A stretch of 64,000 nt of DNA from Xestospongia muta. Lineage: Eukaryota > Porifera > Demospongiae > Haplosclerida > Petrosiidae. The stretch spans positions 9,176,192 to 9,240,191 of the forward strand of contig OY848917.1 of NCBI GenBank assembly GCA_963693285.1, written 5' to 3'. Position 1 is the stretch's first letter, and each line of letters opens with the position of its first letter. The notes beneath the pieces were generated by a model. It saw nothing but the letters and a program-made list of their open reading frames with translations. It was not told the origin of the DNA and made no database searches. Below are positions 50,530 through 60,989 of the stretch, in pieces. The translations under genes were made by a program, and so were the position numbers.

Positions 50530-51004
50530 ATCAGATACCGAATACCGACGACTATTCTGTCTGTAATAAGCTCGTCTTTCAGTGCACCAAATTCACACGA
50601 TTCTGCTAAACTGTACAAGCTAGTAATAAACTGTTTAATAGATTCCCCTTCACCTTGGCATCTGAGATTTAATCGGGCACGCTCAAAGATAATGTTCTTT
50701 CGAACTTTAAAATATTCGTCAAACTTTCAATGACTTTGGCGTATACTTTGCCGTCCACTTCTGTAATGTTGGTAGAAGTCAGTGTTTCTTCTGCATCTTC
50801 ACCCATAGACTATAAAAGCGTGCTTATTTGTTGTTCATATGATTCTGTAGAAAGTCCCAATGCCGATTGGTATTGGTTGAATCACTTTCTCCACTGCTGC
50901 CACTGGTCTGGGACCTTGAATGGGAATGGAGCTGGAGGCTCCAATTGAATATTTAGCGCTGCCATTCAATCTTTCAGTAGGATAGGGTAGCACTCCTGAC
51001 ACCA
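50530..51004 (-). repeat. Duplicate gypsy gag leader
   Basis: A second copy of the sequence at about 49850-50289 (for example GATTCTGTAGAAAGTCCC against GATTCTGTGGAAAGTCCC), directly inside the outer 5' LTR. It is the surviving gag start of the outer element. Confidence 0.85.
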
Positions 51005-51134
51005 TGTAATATCGACTAACGACTCAATATTCTTAGAAATCATTCCATATATATATAGTAATAAAATACATGATTAAACATGATTGAATATTAATAAACA
51101 TAGTGAATATTAATGATCAAACTCAGTCATTACA
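51005..51134 (-). repeat. gypsy LTR, copy 4 (outer 5' LTR)
   Basis: 130 bp, TGTAATATCGACTAACG...AGTCATTACA, followed by GTATG that matches the flank before copy 1. Confidence 0.9.
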
Positions 51135-51424
51135 GTATGTACTAGATTGAAGTCACGGTAGTCTTCTAAAGAAGTTCATTGTTTCTCCTTGTATCTAACT
51201 GTGTTTTGTTGTTCTTACCTTGGTATACATGTCTTAAACAATTGAGAAGACTACAGTTACTTCAATTGTTATTTGTTATATTATGTTATAATAGAATCTA
51301 AAGTCACCTCCCTGATAAGGACATTTTTAAAAATTTCCAACAATCCATCTTCTAATGCTCCTAAACAAAATATAGTCATAATATAACTTATTTTTTAAGT
51401 GTTAATGCTGTCGAAAATGTCACG

Positions 51425-51575
51425 TTTGGAATACACAACTATATCATATGGAATCTGAGGATGGACATTCCAATCCTTATTGTCAATTATGGAAGCCTAG
51501 GACAGATATTCAAACTCCACATAACTTTGTTTGATTAAAATTGGAAATAGTAATTGGAATGTCCACCTTATCAAC
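51425..51575. repeat. Dispersed repeat, copy 2
   Basis: Inverted counterpart of 21178-21330, sharing GGACATTCCAAT-type segments at both ends in opposite orientation, so it can fold back. The surrounding 51140-52100 holds no gene. A small imperfect inverted repeat, GTCTTGTCCCCAGAT...ATCTGGGTACAAGAC, lies at 51855-51928, and a perfect TAGTCTCGCGAGACTA palindrome near 52050. Confidence 0.6.
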
Positions 51576-52100
51576 CCTTTTTTTCTAACAGCTTATATTT
51601 TGAGAGAATATAAGCTTTATTTAGCTAACTATCACTGTTTTATATGTCATTGGAAAAGCACACTAATTTAAAACCTGACTTATTAATATAAAATTATTGA
51701 TACAAGGGTTTAGCTGATTTGTTTAAAATTTCAAAACTGTACTTATTATTAGGCTGTGAAAATGTACTTCAGAAAACTACTGTAAGGCAACCTACCACTA
51801 AACTGTCTATTTGAATATGATATTGTAAATAGATAATTATGACTTCATTAGTCTTGTCCCCAGATGGACACACCCACTTATTTAGTTATGTGAAAGGGCA
51901 TTTAGTCAGAGAATATCTGGGTACAAGACCATAACTTCTCAATTCCAACTTACCACTACTAAATAAGTCTGCCATATCTCATTGATCAATGATAGTCAAG
52001 TAATATATTTAATATAATTAGTTATTAGCCATGACTATCATGTTCCATAATAGTCTCGCGAGACTAGTTCCATAATATACTTAACATGTGTACATTTGTT

Positions 52101-52258
52101 GTAGGAGAGGTACATCTCTTATCTCGACTGGTTTATATAATAAATGAATTGGAAATCAATGCTTTCAAAACAATATGATTACCTTGTACAGCAGCTATAG
52201 TACATTGTTCTACAGTTAGTAAGAGGACAACCAACAGTGATAATATCTGTATCATCAT
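52101..52258 (-). pseudogene. Truncated collagen gene copy (module 1)
   Basis: The ATG at 52258 begins a signal peptide, MMIQILSLLVVLLLTVEQCT, close to that of the intact gene at 57475. Homology runs through the small intron, whose acceptor AG is lost (TTATTATATAAACC), to TCGAGATAAGAGATG, and stops at 52101. The collagen triplets and the C-terminal domain are missing. Confidence 0.85.
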
Positions 52259-52367
52259 CTTGATAGTTAGTTTGATGTAGAAAGAAATATTTCCTTGAAG
52301 AGTTTGAAAGTTCACTTTAATTGAAATTTAAGAGACTTTTTCTTATAATTAAATGTCTGTCTGTCAG

Positions 52368-52380
52368 TTTTTATATAGTC
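52368..52380 (-). promoter_or_regulatory. TATA-like box of the module-1 collagen copy
   Basis: Minus strand GACTATATAAAAA, about 110 bp upstream of the ATG at 52258. The same GATGACTATATAAA motif stands before the intact gene. Confidence 0.55.
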
Positions 52381-53008
52381 ATCAGTTGTTGATGACTTTA
52401 ATTAATTTTAGAGTGTAAATGTGTTTGTACACAGAGGCCATTTCTGTATGGGTTGTACATTGTGATCAAAGGAGACATGTGAATATGTTACATGTGTGTC
52501 AAAGGTTGAGGTCAGGGAAAACTATCCTTTATGATGAGAAGAGAATACGTAAGACCATCCCTTAGTTCACTAATGATCTTGTTATCAGTACAGTGGTTAG
52601 GTTACTTGAAAGAGGGAAAACCTAACACAAAGGACATGTTCATTTAGACTGTTGTCTTTGTCATAAACAGTTTTGATATTATTCAATCTGTCTTATCTGG
52701 TTATATGATATATCTTTTTTAATTTAATGATTTTGAATGATTTATTCCACCTTATATATAAAGCATCTTGATGACTTTAAGGTCCAATTTACATTACTTT
52801 AATTAGTTTTAATAATAATATTGTAATATTATTATATTTATAGGCAATTAAAGAAGCTAGTTTTATAGTCTATTAAGTGTTTTGACATTTAAAACTTAAT
52901 TTGAGTTTTGACTTCATTTGTTGAAACAATGAAGGCAACCTTATACACACATGTCTACTAATACATTCCTAATATCTTCTCTAGATTGTTACTTAAGGTG
53001 TTGTATCT

Positions 53009-55350
53009 TTGTATATAGTGTTCTTGAGACATAAGTTATCAGCAGATCAACTTCAACAACAAGTACTAAACCCATCATGTTCTTCTTTTACTGTTCTTAA
53101 TTCAATTTTGAGTGGAAATTACCTTGTGAGACTCTGTCATAAGAATCTATACAAGATAGATAGATATTGCATAAGATTATTCTTTTTATGTTCAGTAATA
53201 CTCTGTATAATGTCTTGTCTCATTTTCTCTTTTTCATTCTGTCTCTGTCTCTGTTTATTTGTCTTTTTCTCTTTCTCTAAATATGAGATATGTCTGATAA
53301 TAAAGAAAATGTGACAATATGACCACACTCAAACAGAAATACAAAACCTAACTTTGAGGATAAATTAGACCCAACTCTACTAGAATTTACTTTTGAAAGA
53401 GTTGTCTCAAAGGTCAGTCACATCCACTTTTGTTCGATGTTGTTTTTAATATACATACATAAGTGATGTATTGTAATATTAAATGACTTGTTTCTTTTCA
53501 ATTTTTTTATTCAGCTTTGATGAGGAAATAGTGTATAGTAATTCTGAACTATCATTTGAAATTTCTAGGAGAATTTTTTTCTGTACAAATGAGAGAAAAA
53601 GAAAATGTTATTTTGTGTTAGATGTACATACAACATTTATTTGTAACTATTACAGGAAAGCATTGTAGTGGCTACAATATCACTATATAAGTTGTCTACT
53701 GTATATCTTGTCTGATAGTACTAGGCTACTTATGTGTGTACAATCTGAATTATTTCTATCCTGTTTCCATCGTTTTTAGCATTGTCATCACTATATCTAC
53801 TTTCATTTTCTAAATTATTTTTATTACTTATTACATATTTATATGTGTAGAGAGGATTACAGTATGTCCTGAAGAGGAGTCTATTTTAATGACATCTTTT
53901 GTTCATAGTCTGTCTCATTTACAAGACAAAGAAAGTAAGTTGACAATCTACTAATGTTAAATACAACATTAACATTTATACTACGTGTTTGTAATATTAA
54001 CATTACATGTATATGTTTTATGATATATAATGGATGATTGTATAGAGTATAACTTTGAGAGACTATATCTAGATTGGTTTAGACTACTACATGTATTAAT
54101 CAGTGTCTATAAAGTAAGTACATGATCTATGAAGTGATCTATATATGACACTTTGTAGGTTATAGGAACAAGCTAATTATCAGTTAGTCTGGACTATAAA
54201 TATAGTATCTGTTCATACTTGATGTATTGACAACTTTCAGGAAGCACTAAGTATGGATGTTGTAGACATAATATAATAATAAGTACTTTATCATTGCATA
54301 TAGTCATAGTAGGACTGTTTAGTTAAAACTAGGTTGATAGTTACTATCTAACTAGAATATTCCAAACGAACATTTGTCTTTTCAAAGACAACTTTGTAAT
54401 CAATAATTTCATTATCATAATGATACTCATTGAAGATAAACTTGTCATTGACAATTATTATACTACAAATTTAAGTAAAATTATCTTCTTAAAGATGGTT
54501 ATAACTCAGTATACAAGAGACCTGTTGTAAGTATATATGTTGTAGATATAATATAATAATAAGTCATAGTATGACTGTTATAGTTAACACTAGGTTGAAG
54601 AGTTACTATCTAACTAGAACATTTTAAAAGCATGTTTTGTCCTATAAAAGACAATCTTGTAATTAATAATTCCATTGTCATTTATGATACTCATTGAAGA
54701 TAAAGTTGTCATTGACAATTATTTTATTACAAATTTAAGTAGTAGCAATATCATCCAATGTCATTGAGTATTATAGTATATTATTATATAATTTATAACA
54801 TATTTAATATGTGTATTGTTTTTGTCTTTAATAGACATCTAAGAAAAGGACAAAGAACTTGATACGGAGACATCATTTTAATTCAGTAGATTCTCCAAAT
54901 AAACTTATTATAGTTTTAGTGATAACTTAGTGTGTAGTATTTTAACTAGTTAATATTATAGATTATTACTGTAGAATACTATAATATGAATTGTGTAATT
55001 AGTTTGTGTGTGTGCTATTTTTGAATAATTTCAATTTTTGAGATCTTAATATACATACATTTTTCATTAACCTCTTAAAACCACAGACAGAAGTTGAGAT
55101 GAAAATAAAAAAAATCTTCACTGTAATTAAGTTATGTGGAATCACTAATACTGCAATATCAAATCTTTTGTCAAGGTAAGGAGTTAGTATAATCAATAAC
55201 TGCATTCGAGTTTAGTAAAACTCGTTAAAATTTATTAAGATTACTTATTAATAATGATTATTGTTTGTCTTTTTTCTCTAGATATGATCAATAATTTCCC
55301 ACACTTAATACAGATATCACATAACTGAGGTGTTTCAACCACTATCAAAG
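53009..55350 (+). pseudogene. Unrecognised multi-exon gene, copy 1
   Basis: Candidate exons with good splice sites: about 53019-53128 (FLRHKLSADQLQQQVLNPSC), an exon ending at 53934 (CPEEESILMTSFVHSLSHLQ) and 54046-54113 (NFERLYLDWFRLLHVLISVY). Joining the last two gives a continuous frame through QDKEKYNF. 54490-54526 ends VYKRPV, and 54835 onward reads TSKKRTKNLIRRHHFNSVD. 55282-55350 reads MINNFPHLIQISHN then a stop. Copy 3 at 60990-63035 has the same exon plan. I cannot name the family. The stop in the last exon and a lost base after PNK suggest decay. It is divergent from the collagen copy. Confidence 0.55.
54240..54760. repeat. Imperfect tandem duplication, ~280 bp unit, in an intron
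   Basis: Two successive segments share TGTTGTAGA-ATAATATAATAATAAGT, TAGTTACTATCTAACTAGAA and CATTGAAGATAAA-TTGTCATTGACAATTATT. A single related copy lies at 62190-62400 in module 3, so the duplication is specific to module 1. Confidence 0.8.
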
Positions 55351-56584
55351 GTATTATTGTAATATAATGTGACTAAATTAATGGAGATAATTTTGTTATG
55401 GAGTAATTAATTGTATAACAGAATGTCAGTCATATGTTGTCTCTTGGAAATGTTATCTATTTTTCTATATAATCTGGTTCATACCATCATTAGTAAATAC
55501 ACCATAGTAGAGATTAGCAATAAATTTGATAATTAAAATTATATACAAATCATTATTATTGACAGTAAGCAGCTTGGTATACGTACTTTACTTGCCAAAT
55601 AGTTTAAGTATTCTTTTGAGTCATGTGTTATATATTATGTGGTACATGTAAATCTTGCTTCTTGCTAACATGAAGTGAGAACTTTAACATTATCAGCAAT
55701 GCAGCAACAGACTACTTTACAGACTAAAATAAGATCAATTACTTATCAATAACTGTTGAGGTTGAGGTTGGCTATTTGTAGAACTTAAATAATGCAGACT
55801 GACCTTTTTGAAACTGTTTTTTCCCTCATTCTTACTTTTGCTACATTTCCCACTTTTTAAAGTTGAATGTTCAGCAATAGTTAAGAATTCTTATGTGCGT
55901 TGATAATAATATGCAAATTTGAGTGATATCATGTCATGGTGGAATGAGAAGAATGTAATTCATTTGTTTGGTCGTCTGCTACTTCAATACTTTACTGAAC
56001 AGCTAGTGCTTACTGTTTTTATATACCATTTTGTGACATTGTAAAACCTATGAGTTATAACACTGAATTAATCTCAAGCTCATATTGAACAGAATATAAA
56101 ATAAGATTGATGACTTAGCCAAAACATGTTATGATTCTATATGGTTTAAATAGATTACACACCTTTTTATTTGGCTTAAAACTATCTTAACCACTCAAGT
56201 TATGTACTCAAGATTAAAATAGTTTTCAGCCCTCTCAAGAGATTTATAACTTAGTTATGTCCTTTTCTTATCTATTCTCTTGTTGTAGGAGATATTAAAA
56301 ACCAATGAACAACATTAACTGCTAATGTGCATTGCAATCAATAAGTTTAAATAAATTTCTGTAAACAGTGTTTTTCTGTGATACAATATTTGGCAATATG
56401 TGTAAATCATGTGTTTGGACCATATAATTTGTATGTAGTTATTTACCATGACTCTCATGCTCCAGCTTAATATGTACATTTGACAGCTTTATAACTCCAA
56501 TGTTTACTGTGATATCATTGTTATTTAGCAATTTGTTGGATCATGATAATCATGGTCAATGTTACACAATTTAGACAATTTTGT

Positions 56585-57475
56585 TCACTTGGTACATACT
56601 ACACAAGCTAACTCTTTCTCACTGTCATAAGGAGGACAAAGAAGACCATTACATTGAGCTTGAACATGTAAAAACATAGCACCATCAGTGCTAGGAGCAC
56701 TTCCTGGAATAGGTTCAGGATCTTTATCGACACATTCATAAACTGCATTACGTTTGTGGTTGAATCTCTCAGCCATGAGGTAACCTTGATATTCTGTGGT
56801 CCATGTTTTTGGGCATGTAATCTTTGCTGGTATCATTAGATATGATACTCTAGTGGAAACATAACATACAACACAGGGGACATTGCGATCTTGAAGATGT
56901 TTTAAGGGACCACTGTTGTCATAAGCTTCATACTCTGTTCCATAGATATAGGACTGATATTGACTAGCACCAGGTATATAAGGTAGAAACTCAGGTTCAT
57001 CAGGTAAACAAATGTAGTTTGCTCCACCTCCAGGCTGATCATGAGAACTGCCAGCAGCCTTTCCTTTATACAGTAATTCTGTGTCATTGGTTCTAGGGCA
57101 AGTGGTACATCCCCATCTAGTAAAGACCACACCTCCATTTCTTGGTCCAGGAGGTCCTTGTAGTCCAGGTTCTCCTATTTCTCCTTTAATGCCATCTTTG
57201 CCACTGATACCATCTCTTCCAGGTGTACCAGCTGGTCCAGGAGGACCTTGTATGCCATCGCGACCATCACGTCCTTGTAGTATTTGAATATAAGGTGTGT
57301 TGGTAGTAACATTTGGTGTAGGAGAGGTACATCTCTTATCTCGACTAGTTTCTGTAATAAATAAAATGGAATTGAATTCTTTTAAAACAATATGATTACC
57401 TTGTATAGCAGCTGTAGTGCATTGTTTTAGAGTTAGTAAGAAGACAGCCAACAGTGGTAGTATCGGTATCATCAT
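56585..57475 (-). CDS. Short-chain collagen C4-like protein
   Basis: Secreted sponge-type short collagen. The ATG at 57475 opens a signal peptide, MMIPILPLLAVFLLTLKQCT. A 48-bp intron (57399-57352, GTAATC...TTACAG) is likely; because 48 is a multiple of 3 the frame stays open unspliced. Splicing gives about 280 residues. After a Cys/Thr linker with an NVT sequon come about 15 Gly-X-Y triplets (GRDGRDGIQGPPGPAGTPGR onward). The C-terminal domain contains GGVVFTRWGCTTCP, GGGANYICLPDEPEFLPY, NVPCVVCYVSTRVSYLMIPA and CNGLLCPPYDSEKELACVVC, the conserved cysteine-rich block of short-chain/spongin-like collagens. The protein should trimerise and act in the extracellular matrix. Two pseudogene copies flank it. 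Confidence 0.93.
   Translation of the reverse strand: MMIPILPLLAVFLLTLKQCTTAAIQGNHIVLKEFNSILFITETSRDKRCTSPTPNVTTNTPYIQILQGRDGRDGIQGPPGPAGTPGRDGISGKDGIKGEIGEPGLQGPPGPRNGGVVFTRWGCTTCPRTNDTELLYKGKAAGSSHDQPGGGANYICLPDEPEFLPYIPGASQYQSYIYGTEYEAYDNSGPLKHLQDRNVPCVVCYVSTRVSYLMIPAKITCPKTWTTEYQGYLMAERFNHKRNAVYECVDKDPEPIPGSAPSTDGAMFLHVQAQCNGLLCPPYDSEKELACVVCTK
57352..57399 (-). other. 48-bp intron in the collagen gene
   Basis: GTAATCATATTG...TTATTACAG on the minus strand. The equivalent segment in the module-3 pseudogene is 39 bp and in module 1 has lost its AG. Length variation with conserved ends fits an intron rather than coding sequence. Confidence 0.75.
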
Positions 57476-57567
57476 CTTAAGAGTTAGTTAGTTTGATGTA
57501 AAAGGAGAAATTTCCTTGAATTTTAAGCAAATTCGTTTTAGATATTTAAGTTTCTATCTGTAAATTC

Positions 57568-57576
57568 TTTATATAG
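57568..57576 (-). promoter_or_regulatory. TATA box of the collagen gene
   Basis: CTATATAAA on the minus strand, about 95 bp upstream of the ATG, within a GATGACTATATAAA block also found in module 1. The module-3 pseudogene has a degenerate form (GACTTCATATAGA, near 59545). Confidence 0.6.
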
Positions 57577-58139
57577 TCATCAGTTGCTGACAACATTGAT
57601 AAATGTTTAGACTGTAAACACTTTGTGAGTAAAGAGACCATTACCAAATGGGTTGAGCTTAGTGACCAAAAGGAGACAGGAGGACAGGTACATCAAAGGC
57701 TGGTTGTGAGCTTTTTTGTGATCTTTGATGTCAATCAATTAAAATAGAATACTGTAGTACAGTACATAATGTGTAGTGATAAAAGTCAATTTATATCTAC
57801 AACAAACATTGTTGTAATTGATGTTTTTAGGTTTATATCACTTACTATAACTGTAGTTCACTATTTTAGGGCAGCCATGATTTCTTATTATTACTTTTCA
57901 AGATTATTAAGGTTACCACTTAAACCTTATATGGTTTATCCACAATCAATTGTGTGTGCTAAATTTTGCAATTTAAGCAACTAAAATAATATTTACAATA
58001 ATTTATGTACTCTGAAAATTTCAGTTCACAAACGATTTTTAAAAAATGTTATATTTAGTGGACATAATTGATTGTAGCTTTTAGTATGTGTATATATATA
58101 TATATTATATAAGGTTAATTTTTTGATTTTTACTCAAGC

Positions 58140-58293
58140 TGTCTTATCTTTGTATATAATGTTCTTAAGATGAAACTTACCAGCAAAACAACTTCATCAA
58201 CAACAAATACTAACATTGTCAGGTTCTTCTCTTGCTGTTCTCAATCCAAATTTGAGTGACTCAAGATTGACTGAAATCAATGGTACAAAATAT
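58140..58293 (+). pseudogene. Unrecognised gene, exon fragment (copy 2)
   Basis: Matches the first exon region of copy 1 (53009-53128): CTTTGTATATAATGTTCTTA, then GTTCTTCTCTTGCTGTTCTC. Frames are broken. The rest of the gene is absent before the next collagen pseudogene, so module 2 is truncated. A TA-repeat lies at 58093-58108. Confidence 0.7.
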
Positions 58294-58710
58294 GTGAGTC
58301 ACAATACTACATATATGTTTTGTATATGCATATACATGTCTTTTGTTATAAAGTTAATACAACTACATTTCAACTTGCCTTAAGTAGTGATTACTCCTTT
58401 ATAAAGTATGTAGGAGTAATGTAATGTCTTGTCTTATTATCTTACTTATTTGACAATTGATTTATGGTTGCTTTAGAAATGCAAGAAAGGTTCAACTACA
58501 ACCACAAATTATTGTATTTCCTCCAATCCACAAAATTACATTTCAGTTTTCATTTAATTAATTAAATTTACTTAACATGTACATTTGACAACTTTTATAC
58601 CAAATATTAATTTCTTTTTCAAAAATTATAATGTAAGTACAAATTGCTAAATCACTCATAATCACAATCAATGTCAAACAATTTTTAAAAAATATTTTGT
58701 TCACTTGGTA

Positions 58711-59432
58711 CATGCCACACAGACTAACGTTTTCTCTTTGTCATAAGAAGGACAAAGGAGACCATTACATTGAGCTTGAATATGAGAGTAGAAAGCATCA
58801 TTAGTGTTAGCAACACTGCCTGTAATAGATTCAGCATCTTCATCAACACATTCGTAGACTACATTATGCTTGTGGCTGAATTTCTCATCTATGAAGTAAC
58901 CTCAATATCCTGTGGCCCAATTTTAAGGACATCTAATCTTTGCTGGTATCATTAGATATGATACTCTAGTAGAAACATAACGTACAACACAGGGGATATT
59001 CTCATATTAAAGAGGAGAAGAAAGTTTGCATGTGCTTTATACTCTGCTCTATAGATGTAGGACTGATGTGTATTATTGGTTACAGGACAGCTGGTATGTC
59101 CCCATCTAATAAAGACCACACCTCCATTTCTTCGTCCTGGAGGTCCTTGTGGTCTTGGTATCTCTTATTTCGTTTTTGTTGAATTTACAATTGTTACCAT
59201 CTCTTCCAGGTGAACCAGCTGGTCCAGGAGGACCTTGTATACCATCACACCCTTGTAGTATTTAAATGTAAGATATGTTGGTAGTGACATTTGGTATAGT
59301 AGAGGTACTTATCTTATCTTGACTGGTTTCTATAATTGGAATTGAATATTTTAAAGCAATATGATTACCTTGTGCAGCAGCTGTAGTACATTGTTCTACA
59401 GTTAGTAACAGGAAAACCAAAAATTATATTAG
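58711..59432 (-). pseudogene. Collagen C4-like pseudogene (module 3)
   Basis: Co-linear with 56585-57475, with matching C-terminal cysteine blocks near 58740-59000 and GPPG-coding triplets near 59130-59240. The signal-peptide start is lost (no ATG after TTAGTAACAGG near 59405), the collagen stretch is shortened, and stops and frameshifts are frequent (for example near 58900, 59165 and 59265). Confidence 0.9.
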
Positions 59433-59571
59433 TTTGATGTAGAAGGAGAGAATTGCTTGAAGAGCTTTAAACTTCACTTTACTTGAATTTTTATAAATTT
59501 TGTTCTGATATTTTAATTTAAATATCTGTCTGTAAGTTCTATATGAAGTCATCAATAATAAATTTTCTCTT

Positions 59572-59638
59572 TGTACAGAGATTAATACCTCTTAATTCAT
59601 AATTAAATTATGAATTAAGAGGTATTAATCTCTGTACA
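59572..59638. repeat. Perfect palindrome, 33-bp arms, 1-nt spacer
   Basis: The arm starts TGTACAGAGATTAATACCTC, and its exact complement follows after a single A. A further direct partial copy, ATTAAGAGGTATTAATCTCT, abuts at 59639-59658. It lies in the intergenic region upstream of the collagen pseudogene; the other modules lack it. Confidence 0.95.
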
Positions 59639-59755
59639 ATTAAGAGGTATTAATCTCTGTATCTCTCAATTTTATTTGAAACGTTTTTAGTTAATAATAA
59701 TTAGTTAGTTATTAACATATGGTTTAATTTGATCAAATTTTGGAATGTAAACATG

Positions 59756-60208
59756 TTTGTGACTAAAGAGGCAATTCCCTTATGGGTTGGATATCTTGAC
59801 CAAAGGACACAGGAGGACAGATATGTCAAAGGTTGGGTGTTAACAAAGAAGGTTTGAGTGAAAGAAGCCATTCACTTATGGGTTGGATATCTTGACCAAA
59901 GGAGACAGTAGGACAGATATGTCAAAGGCTGGGTGTTAACAAAGAAGGTTTGAGTGAAAGAGGCCATTCCCTTATGGGTTGGATATTTTGACCAAAGGAG
60001 ACAGGAGGACAGATATGTCAAAGGTTGGTTGTTAACAAAGAAGATTTGAGTGAAAGAGGTAATTCCCTAATGGGTTGGAGATCTTGACCAAAGGAGACAG
60101 TAGGACAGATATGTCAAAGGCTGGGTGTTAACAAAGAAGGTTTGAGTGAAAGAGGCCATTCCCTTATGGGTTGGATATCTTGACCAAAGGAGACAGTAGG
60201 ACAGATAG
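59756..60208. repeat. 96-bp minisatellite, about 4.7 copies
   Basis: Units start with TTTGAGTGAAAGAGG at 59756, 59853, 59949, 60045 and 60141, each containing TTATGGGTTGGATATCTTGA and GGACAGATATGTCAAAGG. The same sequence occurs once in the corresponding intergenic region of module 1 (about 52420-52510) and module 2 (about 57605-57700). It was therefore amplified only here. Confidence 0.95.
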
Positions 60209-60216
60209 ATCAGAGA

Positions 60217-60432
60217 ATGAGGTTAGGAAAGACAGTCCTCAATAATGACAAAGGATTGGATAAGACCTTCCCCTGTCTCACAGATAAAGTACAGCTATCA
60301 GTACAGTGGTTAGGTTACTTGAAAAGACATGGTCAGGGAAGACCTAGTCCAAAGGAGATGTTGATTGAGAATATTGTGTACTGTGTTTGTCATTCTCAAC
60401 CTGGACGATCTCTTATGTTTTTTTTCATTTAG
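60217..60432 (+). pseudogene. Small ORF with a diverged counterpart in module 1
   Basis: 71 codons starting MRLGKTVLNNDKGLDKTFPC. The corresponding DNA at 52505-52640 reads LRSGKTILYDEKRIRKTIP then a stop, in the same frame at first. Similarity at the amino-acid level suggests old coding sequence, perhaps an exon of the plus-strand gene, but a 1-base offset near ATCAGTACAGTGG separates the frames. Not recognised. Confidence 0.35.
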
Positions 60433-60989
60433 TGATATTCACTGATTTATTCCATTTTACATAGCAAGTATTGTTGATGATCTTAAAGGTCCAATGTACA
60501 TAACTTTGAGAGATATATTAAGTGTTAATAAAATTCTATGTAAGCATTGCTCTGAAATTCAGAAGTCCTATTAGTGAATTGCAAATATCTCCACACTATT
60601 GTGATTAACTTGTTGTGATTGTGTCTATCGTGACAATGTAAATATAATTTCTTTTCAACATCATTGTCTCCAAAGCAATTTATTAATTAGTGTAGTCTGC
60701 CAAATTTTGATTGCATGTATCATTTGACATTTGAAGTTCAGTTTTATTAATTTTAATCTAAATTCATTGTAACAATAAAGATAACCTTCAACATGTTTGT
60801 TTATTAATATATTCTTCTTATCTCCTCTAGATTGTTGTTCAAGCTGATATTAGGTTACTTATGTGGGGACTTGTTATGTACAATGTGTATTATACCTGTC
60901 TTGTGTCTGTACTGTTTTCATTGCTATTGCTATATCCACTTTCATTTTTAAAACTTGTTACATATTTGTATGTATAAATATGACATGAC

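Larger units (their letters stand above)
44663..51134 (-). mobile_element. Composite Ty3/gypsy locus with four LTR copies
   Basis: Minus-strand gypsy sequence bounded by LTRs at 44663-44775 and 51005-51134 and flanked by matching GTATG (44658-44662 and 51135-51139), as for one insertion. Inside lie a second LTR (46284-46410), a truncated LTR (50290-50389), a duplicated gag leader, a second RT fragment and about 1.2 kb of host-like DNA with an ankyrin exon. The simplest reading is a first element carrying a second, partly deleted one, with later rearrangement. Confidence 0.8.

Noticed and set aside
48556..50948. Plus-strand ORFs within 48.5-51 kb
   Set aside because: They are antisense shadows of the minus-strand gypsy gag-pol.
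52044..52062. TCTCGCGAGA core promoter palindrome
   Set aside because: It is a perfect palindrome like a known vertebrate promoter element, but no gene start lies at a suitable distance and it could be a MITE end.
53137..53328. Charged 63-aa minus-strand ORF
   Set aside because: It is the antisense of a CT-rich (TCTCTGTCTCTG) intron tract with low-complexity KEKE residues.
57081..57287. Pro/Gly-rich plus-strand ORF
   Set aside because: It is the antisense reading of the collagen Gly-X-Y triplets.
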